Part shown: in pieces, positions 47,255 through 56,133 of the stretch
How positions within the stretch are numbered: the first letter of the stretch is position 1
How the letters are laid out: each line of letters begins with the position of its first letter
NCBI GenBank assembly: GCA_937883785.1
Contig: CALGDE010000109.1
Coordinates: 1 to 64,000 of the forward strand
Source: an uncultured cyanobacterium
GTDB lineage: Bacteria > Cyanobacteriota > Cyanobacteriia > CACIAM-69d
Direction of reading: 5' to 3'
DNA length: 64,000 nucleotides
The notes under the pieces: model-generated
The model's database searches: none
Told to the model about the DNA's origin: nothing
The model's input: the letters and a program-made list of their open reading frames with translations, nothing else
Program-made: the position numbers and the translations under genes

Positions 47255-47792
47255 GGGGGGAGAAACGTCAATACAGATTTAGCCAAGCTACGGGGGAATG
47301 GCGATCGCGACCGTTACAAAGGCAGCAGCGACAAATCCAAATTTATTGAAACCTAGGATATCGATAAAACGATGCCAACGCTGACTGAACATCAACGGAA
47401 AAGCTTATTAGCAGCATTAGCCCGGTTGAGCCGTGCCACAGAAGCACCATCCAATTTATGTTTTCAAAGCGTCATTAAACCGAAGTCAAAGTGCCATCAC
47501 CATAGGATCTTTCACTCCCGAGAGCTATCATTAACCCAGTGCAAAATCACGATAAAACTTCGCATTAGATCTGCAATTTTTTATTCAAAAAAAGTTGCCG
47601 AATTCTTAAGTTTTAAACCCTGCTGACAGGAAACACAAAGCGCTTGAGACGTTAATAATCCCCCAAAACAGCCTTGTCTAAAGGGACTTTAACCAAGAAG
47701 TTTTCATAACTTCACCCAAAAAACTGTCCTCCAGTTTCGGGTACCTTGTGTCCGTTGGAGACTTTGCATTCCCCGTTTACGCCCCACGAAAA
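47255..47792. other. Intergenic region between mrpC and the PAS kinase
   Basis: 538 bp holding the divergent promoters of the Mrp operon and the kinase. An 84-codon plus-strand ORF (47372-47626, MPTLTEHQRKSLLAALARLS) starts plausibly but degenerates into featureless sequence and lacks a ribosome site; I do not call it. Confidence 0.45.
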
Positions 47793-49229
47793 ATGGATCA
47801 AAGCTTACCCAGCACCCTTGAAAATTGTCATGCGGAACTCATCGCCCTGCGGCAAATCCATCAGCAGGAGTTGGAGCGCAGGCAGGAGGTGGAGGATGAG
47901 CTGCGGCGATCGCAACAATTGCTGCAGCTTATTATGGACACTTTGCCAGAGGCCATTTTTTGGAAAGATCGTGACGGTCGATATCTAGGCTGCAATAGGA
48001 ATTTTGCTGATGATGCCGGACTTAAAAACCCTGCAGATATTCTTGGGCAAGACGACTACGATATGCCCTGGACAAAGGAAGAGGCTGATTTTTATCGCAG
48101 TTGCGATCGCCGGGTTATGGATTCAAATCAACCGGAATTCGGCATTGTTGAGCCCCAGCTTAATGGGGATGGGGAAAAAATCTGGCTAGAGACCAATAAG
48201 GCTCCCCTCCATAACGGGGAAGGTCACGTCATCGGTATCTTGGGAACCTACCAAGACATCACCCAGCGGCGAGAAGCAGAAATCAAGCTTCAGGAGCTAA
48301 ACCAAAAGCTGCAGCGACAGGCTGGAGAGCTCAACTCAGCGATGGAGGAATTGCAGCGATCGCAGTTGCAGATGATTCAAAACGAAAAAATGTCCGCCCT
48401 AGGCAACTTGGTGGCAGGGGTTGCCCACGAAATCAATAATCCCGTTACTTTTTTGTCCGGCAATTTACATCCAGCCCAAGAGTACGTTCGCGATCTATTT
48501 AAAGTCCTCGACCTGTACCAAGGCGCCCTTCCCGAGCTGCCCCCTGCAATTGAGGAAGAAATGGAGGATTTGGAGCTGGACTTTATTCGGGAAGACCTGC
48601 CCAAAATGTTGACGTCAATGGGCGAAGGCATTCGACGGGTTCGTGATATCAGCGTTAGCCTGCGTACTTTTTCCCGCGCAGACACGGCTTCGTCAACCCT
48701 GTTTAATGTGCATGAAGGATTGGACAGCACACTGCTAATTCTGAAGCATCGCATCAAGGTGAACGATCAGCGCCCTCCGATTCAAATTGAGAAGCAGTAC
48801 GGCGAGCTGCCGGAGATTAACGGTTTTCTGGGCAAGCTTAATCAGGTGTTTATGAATTTGCTATCCAATGCGATCGACGCTTTGGATGAAGTAAGCCAAA
48901 AGCGTAGCTTCCAAGATTGTTTGGAAAATCCCAACCGCATCACCATTACAACAGCGTTGGATCAGGGAGCAGAGGAGGTCCGTATTGTTATCGCTGATAA
49001 TGGACCCGGCATTTCAGAGGGGGCGCGGGAGAAGATATTTGAGCAGTACTTTACAACCAAGGATGTGGGTAAGGGCACTGGGCTGGGTTTAGCGATTAGC
49101 CAGCAAATTGTTACCCAAGACCATAAAGGCACACTGGATTTCAAGTCTCAGCTCAACGAGGGTTCAGAATTCATCATCACCCTACCGGTGAAGGGTGCTA
49201 ACCCCATGCCCCCTAAAGTCGCTAGCTAG
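47793..49229 (+). CDS. PAS-domain sensor histidine kinase
   Basis: 478 residues, cytosolic. A short coiled coil (residues 15-45) leads to a PAS domain (about 40-165, MDTLPEAIFWKDRDGRYLGC), a second coiled coil, the phospho-acceptor box LVAGVAHEINNP near residue 211, and an ATPase domain with N box NQVFMNLLSNAIDAL, DNGPGISEGAREKIFEQYFT and GKGTGLGLAISQQI. No response regulator is adjacent. GTG at 47748 would add 15 residues; I prefer the ATG. The kinase core resembles that of the gene at 57187. Confidence 0.9.
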   Translation: MDQSLPSTLENCHAELIALRQIHQQELERRQEVEDELRRSQQLLQLIMDTLPEAIFWKDRDGRYLGCNRNFADDAGLKNPADILGQDDYDMPWTKEEADFYRSCDRRVMDSNQPEFGIVEPQLNGDGEKIWLETNKAPLHNGEGHVIGILGTYQDITQRREAEIKLQELNQKLQRQAGELNSAMEELQRSQLQMIQNEKMSALGNLVAGVAHEINNPVTFLSGNLHPAQEYVRDLFKVLDLYQGALPELPPAIEEEMEDLELDFIREDLPKMLTSMGEGIRRVRDISVSLRTFSRADTASSTLFNVHEGLDSTLLILKHRIKVNDQRPPIQIEKQYGELPEINGFLGKLNQVFMNLLSNAIDALDEVSQKRSFQDCLENPNRITITTALDQGAEEVRIVIADNGPGISEGAREKIFEQYFTTKDVGKGTGLGLAISQQIVTQDHKGTLDFKSQLNEGSEFIITLPVKGANPMPPKVAS

Positions 49230-49252
49230 AAACGCCCCAATAGCTTTAATCC

Positions 49253-49645
49253 CTAAGCTAGTTTCTCTAGCAAGGTAATGACCCGCGATCGCACCTCTTC
49301 GCGCACCCGAGGAAAAATCACGGGCTGTTCCGCCGGGTCGTCCAATTGCCAATCTTCAAAAATCTCCCGCAGCACCCAAGGCTCTGGCAGGTTCACCCCG
49401 CAGCCACAGAGGGAAATCACCGCATCAAAATCCTCTGGCTGAAATTCGCCCAACGCGTTAGATGTTTGACTGCGAATATCGATGCCCACTGCGTCCATTG
49501 CTTCAATGGCGTGGGGATTCACCTGACTGGCTTCCAATCCGGAGCTGGTAACCGATACTTTGCCCTCGCCCAGGGATTTGGCAAAACCTTCCGCCATTTG
49601 CGATCGCGACGAATTTTTCTTGCACACAAACATAATGCGCTTCAT
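49253..49645 (-). CDS. arsC: Arsenate reductase, glutathione/glutaredoxin type
   Basis: Reduces arsenate to arsenite. The 130 residues have the phosphatase-like P-loop C-X5-R (VCKKNSSRSQMAEG, Cys8 and Arg14) and SLCGCGVN with Cys80 and Cys82. This is the same set of cysteines used by the hybrid Synechocystis enzyme, which has a LMW-phosphatase fold but takes electrons from glutathione/glutaredoxin. It is downstream of the ACR3 gene (149 bp gap) on the same strand, so it is probably the last gene of a merR-acr3-arsC operon. Confidence 0.93.
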   Translation of the reverse strand: MKRIMFVCKKNSSRSQMAEGFAKSLGEGKVSVTSSGLEASQVNPHAIEAMDAVGIDIRSQTSNALGEFQPEDFDAVISLCGCGVNLPEPWVLREIFEDWQLDDPAEQPVIFPRVREEVRSRVITLLEKLA

Positions 49646-49794
49646 GGGAGCACTCCTGTTTCGTTCCTATCCACGGTGCTGAGTCTACAAGACGCGAAAT
49701 CTGCAAGATTCTGAATCTATAAATAACAGGGACCCATCAGTGTGCGCCCCCATTACTTCCAGAATTTTGATTCCAGAATCTTGATTCCAAAATT

Positions 49795-50997
49795 CTATGA
49801 CTTGACCTTGAGGCAGCGAGGGTCAGGCAAGGTAGCTTTTTCCGGATCTCGGGGAAACCAATACGCCGTGCGCTTACAAAATTCCACTAGCATCAACATC
49901 ACCGGCACCTCAATGAGCACCCCCACCACCGTTGCCAACGCCGCACCGGAGTTTAGCCCAAACAGCATCACCGCCGTAGCGATCGCCACCTCAAAATGGT
50001 TACTAGCCCCAATCAACGCCGCCGGAGCTGCATCTTCATAGGTCAACCCAATTTTCTGCGCCGCCACATAGGTCAACCCAAAAATGACGTTGGTTTGAAT
50101 AAATAGCGGAATAGCAATCATGGCAATATGCAGGGGCTGCTCCACAATAAGGTCGCCCTTAAAGGTGAACAGCAGCACAATGGTGGTCAACAACGCCAGC
50201 ACCGCAACGGGGTTGAGAAACTTCAGAAACACATCGTCGAACCACGCCCGTCCTTTGTTCTTCAGGATCCAGCGACGGGACAGAATACCCACCACTAGCG
50301 GCAAGCCCACGTAAATAGAGACAGACAGGGCGATGGCGCCCATGGACAGCAGCCAGCGACCCAACGGTGCATACAAAAACAGCATGGCTAGGGAGTTCAC
50401 TGCCACCATCACCAAGGTGTGCCCCTGGTTGCTGTAGGACAAATAGCCCCACATCAGCACCATAGCGGTACAGGGAGCAATGCCCAGCAGGATGGCACCG
50501 GCTATGTAGGAGTCGGCGATCGCCACCTCGCTGCCGTTTAAAATTTCGGTTCCCGCCAAAAACGGTCGCAGCCACTGCCCCAAAAATACCTGGGCAAATA
50601 GCACCATCGTGAAGGGCTTAATCACCCAGTTCACGATTAAGGTCAAAATCACCGGCTTGGGCGATCGCGCTGCTTTCCCCGCCTGGGCAAAATCAATTTT
50701 CACCATGATGGGATACATCATGAAGAACAGGCAGATGGCGACGGGAATCGACACTTGGTAAACGCTAATGGCGTCCAGGGCGATCGCCAGCCCAGGAAAC
50801 ACACGCCCCAAACCAATCCCCGCCCCAATGGCGCACGCCACCCAAAAGGTCAGATAGCGCTCAAAAATATTGAGCTCTCCTCCCGCCTGCACCGCCGTCC
50901 TTGGCTTGAGGTCAAAGGAAGTTTCGTGAACATTTCCTGGCGCACCACTGTGGGACGCGCCATCCTTCGACGCATCAGTCTCCATCTCCGTAGCCAT
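49795..50997 (-). CDS. acr3: Arsenite efflux permease, ACR3 family
   Basis: 400-residue membrane protein with about ten helices that exports arsenite. [19 protein letters not shown] contains the cysteine conserved in ACR3 carriers; [12 protein letters not shown] and [18 protein letters not shown] are other family landmarks. I chose ATG 50997, with AAGGGG a suitable distance upstream, over an upstream in-frame start at 51021. It begins 52 bp after the merR-like gene. The soluble N-terminus is longer than usual. Confidence 0.92.
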   Translation of the reverse strand: MATEMETDASKDGASHSGAPGNVHETSFDLKPRTAVQAGGELNIFERYLTFWVACAIGAGIGLGRVFPGLAIALDAISVYQVSIPVAICLFFMMYPIMVKIDFAQAGKAARSPKPVILTLIVNWVIKPFTMVLFAQVFLGQWLRPFLAGTEILNGSEVAIADSYIAGAILLGIAPCTAMVLMWGYLSYSNQGHTLVMVAVNSLAMLFLYAPLGRWLLSMGAIALSVSIYVGLPLVVGILSRRWILKNKGRAWFDDVFLKFLNPVAVLALLTTIVLLFTFKGDLIVEQPLHIAMIAIPLFIQTNVIFGLTYVAAQKIGLTYEDAAPAALIGASNHFEVAIATAVMLFGLNSGAALATVVGVLIEVPVMLMLVEFCKRTAYWFPRDPEKATLPDPRCLKVKS

Positions 50998-51048
50998 AAA
51001 GACACCCCTTCTATGTCTCAAATGTCCGCAAATTTTGCGTAAGTCTTG

Positions 51049-51480
51049 CTAGCTTTCCTGCTGACCCACAACGCCCGTAATATCCCGCAGCGCCGAGCAC
51101 TCCCCATCTGGGCTGGGCTGACTGAGAAAGGACTGACACTCTTGCACCAGCGGCGCCAGTTCGTTACGCAACGCCTGGAGCCGATGAATTTTTTGGTCCA
51201 GCTCCTGCACCTTGTGCTGCAGCCGGTCCCGAATCGCCTGACAGGTCAGGGATTCACCGTCATAAAGCGCCAGAATTTCCTTGATCTCATCAAGACTCAA
51301 TCCCAGTGCTTTAACGCGCAAAATAAAACTAAGGCGCGCCACATCGCGATCGCCAAATAATCGGTATCCCGACGGCGATCGTTGGGGAGGGGGAATCAGC
51401 CCAATGCGCTCATAAAAATAAAGCGTTTGGGTACTGAGACCAAATTTTTGGGCAACCTCACCGGTTCGCAGCAAGTTCAC
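51049..51480 (-). CDS. MerR-family regulator, probable arsenic/metal sensor
   Basis: 143 residues. Helix-turn-helix: RTGEVAQKFGLSTQTLYFYE; wing: PQRSPSGYRLFG; then a long dimer helix. Cysteines 80, 115 and 128 fall where MerR places its three mercury ligands (LTCQA, VQECQS, GECSA). It heads a probable operon with acr3 and arsC, so arsenite or a related soft metal is the likely signal. Arsenic operons are usually under ArsR/SmtB proteins, so a MerR-type control is less common. A matching MerR promoter lies directly upstream. Confidence 0.88.
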   Translation of the reverse strand: MNLLRTGEVAQKFGLSTQTLYFYERIGLIPPPQRSPSGYRLFGDRDVARLSFILRVKALGLSLDEIKEILALYDGESLTCQAIRDRLQHKVQELDQKIHRLQALRNELAPLVQECQSFLSQPSPDGECSALRDITGVVGQQES

Positions 51481-51504
51481 AGAACAAGACCCTTAACTGC
51501 AAGA

Positions 51505-51536
51505 ATGCTACACCCTATACCTCGGTATAAGGTCAA
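51505..51536 (-). promoter_or_regulatory. MerR-type promoter/operator of the arsenic operon
   Basis: Read on the minus strand: -35 TTGACC, a 20-bp spacer, then -10 TAGCAT. The spacer is overlapped by a near-perfect dyad CCTTATACC-GA-GGTATAGGG (51513-51532). An overlong 19-20 bp spacer with a central dyad is the signature of MerR-activated promoters. The merR-like start codon is 25 bp downstream. Confidence 0.85.
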
Positions 51537-51597
51537 GGGACGAAGCAGGCAATGTAATAACTCCAAATTGACCTTTAAAAAGCCAAAAGCCTGGAGC

Positions 51598-52146
51598 CTA
51601 TTTCACTCGGTACTTCCGGCGCAGACGGTTCAACTCTGCCTTAAGATTCTCCGTAGTTTCGTAAACGTAATCTTCAAATTCTTTAGGCCACCGCACCTGT
51701 TCCAACTGGGCAATTTCATCAGGAATATAAGGCGAATCAGGTCGAGTACAGTACATTCCCCAAACGGTGACCGACGTCATATATTCAATAAATTCCGGAG
51801 GGAATTGCGCCCCCTCAATGAGGTGAGCCTTCGTTTTTAGTAAGTGAACCATTTCGTCATTTTGCTGCCGGAAAAGGTCAATAACGTCCTGGTTAACCTC
51901 CGATAACTTACCGTCTATCCACAGTGGATAAAGCTGGGAATTCAGCTTAAGCGTTGCGTACAAGGGACCATATAGCTCGCCCAACTGCTGCTGACGAAAG
52001 ATCAAATCAGCTTCAGCAAGCAACTGTTCCCTGTGGATCGCTTTTTTCAGCGCAGTTTCAATCACCTTCTCCGACGAGAACTTGAAAATGCCCGAAATTC
52101 CCAATCCCCCCGCCACGATAATGCCAGCGACCTGAACCCAATCCAT
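51598..52146 (-). CDS. Hypothetical protein with an N-terminal membrane helix
   Basis: 182 residues from the ATG (an in-frame TTG at 52200 would add 18). The N-terminus MDWVQVAGIIVAGGLGISGI is a membrane anchor; the rest is soluble and mostly helical, with FRQQQLGELYGPLYATLKLN as the most conserved-looking part and a basic C-terminus (LNRLRRKYRVK). I do not recognise the family with certainty. It stands alone, upstream of the merR promoter on the same strand. Confidence 0.65.
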   Translation of the reverse strand: MDWVQVAGIIVAGGLGISGIFKFSSEKVIETALKKAIHREQLLAEADLIFRQQQLGELYGPLYATLKLNSQLYPLWIDGKLSEVNQDVIDLFRQQNDEMVHLLKTKAHLIEGAQFPPEFIEYMTSVTVWGMYCTRPDSPYIPDEIAQLEQVRWPKEFEDYVYETTENLKAELNRLRRKYRVK

Positions 52147-52150
52147 TACA

Positions 52151-52180
52151 GTTGCCCACCGAAGTTGCCCACTGAAGTTG
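52151..52180. repeat. 13-bp tandem duplication with one mismatch
   Basis: GTTGCCCACCGAA followed by GTTGCCCACTGAA and a partial GTTG, just upstream of the hypothetical gene's ATG. Confidence 0.75.
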
Positions 52181-52298
52181 TCCAAAAGATCGTGCCCCAA
52201 CGAGCATAGCTTTTACATCGGGAAAACAATCGCCAAAGTTTCAGTGGTCAGCAATCTCACCACTCAATTTTCAATAGTTTTTCGACCTGGATGGCTCC

Positions 52299-53153
52299 CT
52301 AGCCTTCTTCTACCGGCGTCAGGAAGTACCGAGTAAATAGCCGCTCAAGCTTGCCCATCAGTAAAAACGGTTTGGCCGGTTCCCGGTAGAGATGCGGAGG
52401 AATTTTATGCTTGATCTCTTCGTGAAACTGAGGAAGCTCACTCCAATGTTTACCGCATCGGAGATGGTGAGCCGTATGGTAACCCAAGTTGCAGGAAACT
52501 AAGTTGTACCAACGATCCGTAATGTTATACGTGGCCAAGTAAGGATCCTGCTCGTCTAAACCGGCGTGGTGATCATAGGTGACGTAAACCGTCATCACCT
52601 CTAGAAAAACCATAGGTCCAGCAAAGAGGATTAACGTACCCACCCAATTAATCCAGAACATAATGCCTAAAACCACCGCCGTCAGTCCGATATTTTCTAT
52701 CAGCTTCTTCAGCAAGCGAGGGTGTTTTTTGCCCACTTGAATCGCTTTTGGATAGGCAAGAATCGACACTTTCAACGTATATTCCAGCGGTCCCATGGTT
52801 CGACCATTATCGGCTTTCCATGCGGACTCATCCTTAGTTTGATCGAGATAATTTCGATGGTGTCCAAGGGTGTGGTGTAGTACCCAACATTCCCCCACTA
52901 CACCAGTTTGGAGCCCCATAATCAGCTCAAGGCTGCGATTTGCCCAGCTGTAGTTGAAGAACTTGCAATGTTGATGGTGATGGTTCCAAGCACAAATCCA
53001 ACCTTTGACGTTTAGCAGTGCCAATGACCAAAGGATTGTTACCCAAAGCGAGTCGCTAAAAAAGAGAACCGCTAGGTCAGATAGGAACACCAGACCAATA
53101 AAAGCGGTGGGGTAATAATCAATTTTTCGTTTGGCAAGCATGTTGGATTCCAT
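52299..53153 (-). CDS. Membrane fatty-acid-desaturase family protein
   Basis: 284 residues with the histidine boxes of membrane di-iron enzymes: AWNHHHQH, LHHTLGHHRNY and YHTAHHLRCGKHW, separated by hydrophobic segments. The superfamily includes acyl-lipid desaturases, hydroxylases and carotenoid ketolases. The order and spacing fit a desaturase-like enzyme, but the sequence does not look like DesA, DesB, DesC or CrtW as I know them, so the substrate is open. It stands alone on the minus strand. Confidence 0.83.
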   Translation of the reverse strand: MESNMLAKRKIDYYPTAFIGLVFLSDLAVLFFSDSLWVTILWSLALLNVKGWICAWNHHHQHCKFFNYSWANRSLELIMGLQTGVVGECWVLHHTLGHHRNYLDQTKDESAWKADNGRTMGPLEYTLKVSILAYPKAIQVGKKHPRLLKKLIENIGLTAVVLGIMFWINWVGTLILFAGPMVFLEVMTVYVTYDHHAGLDEQDPYLATYNITDRWYNLVSCNLGYHTAHHLRCGKHWSELPQFHEEIKHKIPPHLYREPAKPFLLMGKLERLFTRYFLTPVEEG

Positions 53154-53308
53154 ACACTGCCCCCCAGCCTACCGTGGATGGGCATTATCATTAGTAAAAG
53201 TTATGGAATATCGGAGATCGCCAGGCGATCGCCATTGGCCTGGACCAGGGCGGTTACAACCAAAGCACTTGGATAGTTGCCGGATAGATAAAACACGCCT
53301 TCACAAGC

Positions 53309-53337
53309 AAACCCCTAATCCACGGGAAAAGGGGTTT
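53309..53337. terminator. Hairpin downstream of the MoeB gene
   Basis: Stem AAACCCCT / AGGGGTTT with a 13-base loop, 36-64 bp beyond the MoeB stop on the minus strand. The stem ends A-rich and T-rich, so it can act in either direction. Confidence 0.6.
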
Positions 53338-53372
53338 ATGAAAAACTTCAGGAATCGTTGGTCCCGCAACGT

Positions 53373-54533
53373 TTAATATTCAGGCACAGAAGAATCTACC
53401 TCCTGGCTCCAGGCGCGGATGCCGCCCTTCACATTGATGCCTTCGATACCGGACTCTTTCAAAATACCGATCGCCTTAGCGGACCGCCCACCCATCTTGC
53501 AGTGGACCACCAGCTTTTTGCCGCCGTTGACCAGTGCCTTCACCTGATCGACGCCATCGCCGTTTTCAATGTCGGGCAAGGGCACCAAGACGGAACCAGG
53601 AATCGTGGCAATGTCCACTTCCACCGGATTACGCACATCCAGCAGCACAAACTCATCGCCGCTGTCCTGCAACGCTTTAAGTTCGGTAACGGTCATCTCA
53701 GGAATATCGGGCTTCTCCTCCGATGCCTGGGGAATACCGCAGAACTGTTCGTAATCGATCAGCTTTTCGATAACCGGGCGCTCAGGGTTCGGGCGTAGCT
53801 TTAGCTCCCGGAATTTCATATCCAAGGAGTTGTACAGCAACAGGCGACCGCTTAGGGTCTCGCCCTTGCCCAAGATGATTTTGATGGTTTCCGTGGCTTG
53901 GATCACGCCGATAATTCCCGGCAGAATGCCTAGAACACCACCTTCAGCGCAGGAAGGAACTAGCCCCGGCGGAGGCGGCTCAGGATATAGGTCGCGGTAG
54001 TTAGGACCGCCTTCGTAGTTAAAGACCGTGGCCTGCCCTTCAAATCGGTAAATCGATCCGTACACGTTGGGCTTATTGGCTAGGACGCAAGCGTCGTTAA
54101 CCAAATAGCGGGTGGGGAAGTTATCGGTGCCGTCCACCACGATGTCGTAGGGCTCGATGATTTTCATGGCGTTTTCCGAGCTGAGGCGGGTCTCGTAAAG
54201 GTCTACCTGACAGAACGGATTGATTTCGTGGATGCGGTTTTTCGCCGATTCAATTTTTGGCTTGTCCACCCAGGAAGTGCCGTGGATGACCTGTCGCTGC
54301 AGGTTGGAAAAATCCACCACGTCAAAGTCCACAATGCCGATGCGACCAATGCCGGCGGCGGCAAGGTATAGCAACAGCGGCGATCCTAGTCCGCCCGTAC
54401 CAATACAGAGGACGCTCGCAGCTTTTAGGCGACGCTGCCCCTCAAGTCCCACCTCTGGCAAAATCAGGTGGCGGGAATAGCGTTCGTATTCTTGTTTGTT
54501 GAGCTGAGTTTGCTCGATGTCGATATTCAACAT
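53373..54533 (-). CDS. moeB: MoeB/ThiF-type adenylyltransferase fused to a rhodanese domain
   Basis: E1-like enzyme that adenylates the C-terminus of a small sulfur-carrier protein (MoaD- or ThiS-like) and hands it sulfur. The 386 residues hold a nucleotide-binding GTGGLGSPLLLYLAAAGIG, then IVDFDVVDFSNLQRQ, a crossover region PSCAEGGVLGILPG, and a C-terminal rhodanese domain (from about 285) with active Cys in VVHCKMGGRSAKAI. The CxxC zinc pair of E. coli MoeB is replaced (GPNYRDLYPE). I chose ATG 54533, which gives the normal family N-terminus. The JAMM protease gene lies 155 bp upstream on the same strand. Confidence 0.92.
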   Translation of the reverse strand: MLNIDIEQTQLNKQEYERYSRHLILPEVGLEGQRRLKAASVLCIGTGGLGSPLLLYLAAAGIGRIGIVDFDVVDFSNLQRQVIHGTSWVDKPKIESAKNRIHEINPFCQVDLYETRLSSENAMKIIEPYDIVVDGTDNFPTRYLVNDACVLANKPNVYGSIYRFEGQATVFNYEGGPNYRDLYPEPPPPGLVPSCAEGGVLGILPGIIGVIQATETIKIILGKGETLSGRLLLYNSLDMKFRELKLRPNPERPVIEKLIDYEQFCGIPQASEEKPDIPEMTVTELKALQDSGDEFVLLDVRNPVEVDIATIPGSVLVPLPDIENGDGVDQVKALVNGGKKLVVHCKMGGRSAKAIGILKESGIEGINVKGGIRAWSQEVDSSVPEY

Positions 54534-54688
54534 AGTTGACCGTTGGTCGCGCATTACCAATCTCGGGTCTTCGCCAAATCCGCTGGGGTAATCCCATCTG
54601 CTCCATGGTTTTCCACTCATTTCATGGGGCAAGAGGGCGATCGCATCGCAAAGGATACGGATTTGGGACGCCCTAGGTTTGTGCGCAA

Positions 54689-55279
54689 TTATTCTGGGGA
54701 GGTTGCCACGGAAAATGAGGGCACAGGCTGGATTATTTCGCGCTGGAACTGACCAGAATCATCTAGACGCCAACTGCGTAAATCCACTGCTTTTCCATGG
54801 TGAACCGCCACAATAGGGTACGAATAATGCGCCCAAGCATAGGTGCGATCAAAGTCGGACGGAATCGCAGGATAGTTAGGGTGCGAGTGGTAAATGCCAA
54901 TAATATCAAAACCGCGATCGCGCCCGAGCTTTTGCAGTCGAAATAAATCACGGGGGTCAATGGTGAAGCGTCGCTCCGCCGTTTCTTGCGCCCCCGGCAC
55001 TACGTCAAAATCCTGATTACTGTGGGCTTTCCAAGCATTTTCCACGGGATGCACTTCTTCCACCGTAGCGATCGCCACCCCATCCCCATTAAATTGCAAC
55101 CGCCCCAGCAACACCCCACAGCACTCATGTGGGTAGGCAGCCTCACCGGCACGGAAAATTTTGGACTGGTGCTCAGGGCACAGATACAGGGGCACAGAGG
55201 TTGGGAAGAAGGTTGGGAAAGAGGGTGAAATAGAAAGTGGTCGCGAGAGCAAAGGTATCGTTTGGTGATCAACTGCCAC
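54689..55279 (-). CDS. JAMM/MPN metalloprotease (Mov34/PAD-1 family)
   Basis: 196 residues, GTG start. The zinc site is GIYHSHPNYPAIPSDFD, the full H-x-H-x(10)-D JAMM motif, with the catalytic glutamate in PHECCGVLLGR. Bacterial JAMM proteins of this size cleave C-terminal extensions from ubiquitin-like sulfur carriers in cysteine, thiamin or cofactor synthesis. Its place just upstream of the E1-like/rhodanese gene supports that role. The first 30 residues are Pro/Ser-rich and may not be part of the fold. Confidence 0.9.
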   Translation of the reverse strand: MAVDHQTIPLLSRPLSISPSFPTFFPTSVPLYLCPEHQSKIFRAGEAAYPHECCGVLLGRLQFNGDGVAIATVEEVHPVENAWKAHSNQDFDVVPGAQETAERRFTIDPRDLFRLQKLGRDRGFDIIGIYHSHPNYPAIPSDFDRTYAWAHYSYPIVAVHHGKAVDLRSWRLDDSGQFQREIIQPVPSFSVATSPE

Positions 55280-55514
55280 AGATCGTGAAGTTTGCAGTGG
55301 CAGCTACAGCCATCTTATTGGCGATCGCGCTAAGGTGTGATTATGGCAAGGTTTCGGGTCAGCCCTGCGAAGCGAATGATTCAGAATTCGGATTTCCAGT
55401 AGTTCTTTTTACTGGATTTACGCCCTTTTGTTTCTTTAGCAAGAAGCCAAACTGAGTCAGTGCCTACGATACTGGCCTTGTTTACGAACTGCTTAAATTG
55501 GAGGTCACAACTAA

Positions 55515-55742
55515 GTGTCTGAACCTACTAACATCCAAGACCGGATTGACGAAGAGGTTGCAAACGCCCGCGAAGTTTGCAGCACTGACAATCCTAACGA
55601 GTGCGCCGCCGCGTGGGACGTTGTTGAGGAGCTTCAGGCTGAGGCATCCCACCAAAAGGAAGCAACAACCAAGAAGAATTCCCTCGAAAAGTATTGCGAC
55701 GAAAACCCCGAAGCTGCTGAGTGCCGCATCTACGACGACTAG
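55515..55742 (+). CDS. CP12, redox regulator of the Calvin cycle
   Basis: 75-residue intrinsically disordered protein that links GAPDH and phosphoribulokinase in the dark. It has both redox cysteine pairs, Cys22/Cys30 (REVCSTDNPNEC) and Cys61/Cys70 (KYCDENPEAAEC), and the core AAAWDVVEELQAE. The start is GTG, preceded by GGAGG. The final residues IYDD match the GAPDH-binding tail. It is monocistronic and diverges from the JAMM gene. Confidence 0.95.
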   Translation: MSEPTNIQDRIDEEVANAREVCSTDNPNECAAAWDVVEELQAEASHQKEATTKKNSLEKYCDENPEAAECRIYDD

Positions 55743-55870
55743 AGCGTGTCATCAATTAAGAGCCAAAAGCCTTATACGGTGAAAAGTCTACAGTTTTTCA
55801 AAACAAAGCATACTGGGGGCTAAAACTCTTAGTAATCGCTGGATTTTAAATTTATGATGATGACAGCCTT
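55742..55870 (+). repeat. Dispersed intergenic repeat, copy B
   Basis: Starts at the last base of the cp12 stop codon: GAGCGTGTCATCA, then AAAAGCCTT, TTTCAAAACAAAGC, ACTGGGGGCTAAAACTCTT, AATCGCTGGA and a terminal ATGATGATGACAGCC. It matches copies A and C landmark for landmark. Confidence 0.75.
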
Positions 55871-56030
55871 CAATGAATGGTGGTGATCGTCAAAAAACTA
55901 GCTCGCTTTTAAACTGATCGGTTTTCAATGCCGCTATTCTGTAGCGTTATCAAAGCAAAACAAAATAATAGCTACGTATTCTCAGCTACAGCAAACCTCA
56001 AGGCTGATAAGTCGGGAATTCAGTGGATTT

Positions 56031-56076
56031 AGTGCCTCCCTCGCCCCTTAAGCGTGGGAGGCGCTTGTTTTTCTAG
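56031..56076 (+). terminator. Rho-independent terminator, possibly for cp12
   Basis: Stem AGTGCCTCCC / GGGAGGCGCT with a G-T pair (56031-56065), followed by TGTTTTTCT. It lies about 290 bp after cp12 and before the DUF3177-like gene. A 14-bp unit GTTTTTCTAGGACA is duplicated at 56067-56094, overlapping the T-run. Confidence 0.75.
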
Positions 56077-56094
56077 GACAGTTTTTCTAGGACA
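56067..56094 (+). repeat. 14-bp perfect tandem duplication
   Basis: Two adjacent copies of GTTTTTCTAGGACA beginning in the T-run of the preceding terminator. Confidence 0.85.
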
Positions 56095-56133
56095 AGTTGC
56101 CCTTCATACCTGTTAAATAGCAAACCTGATAGC

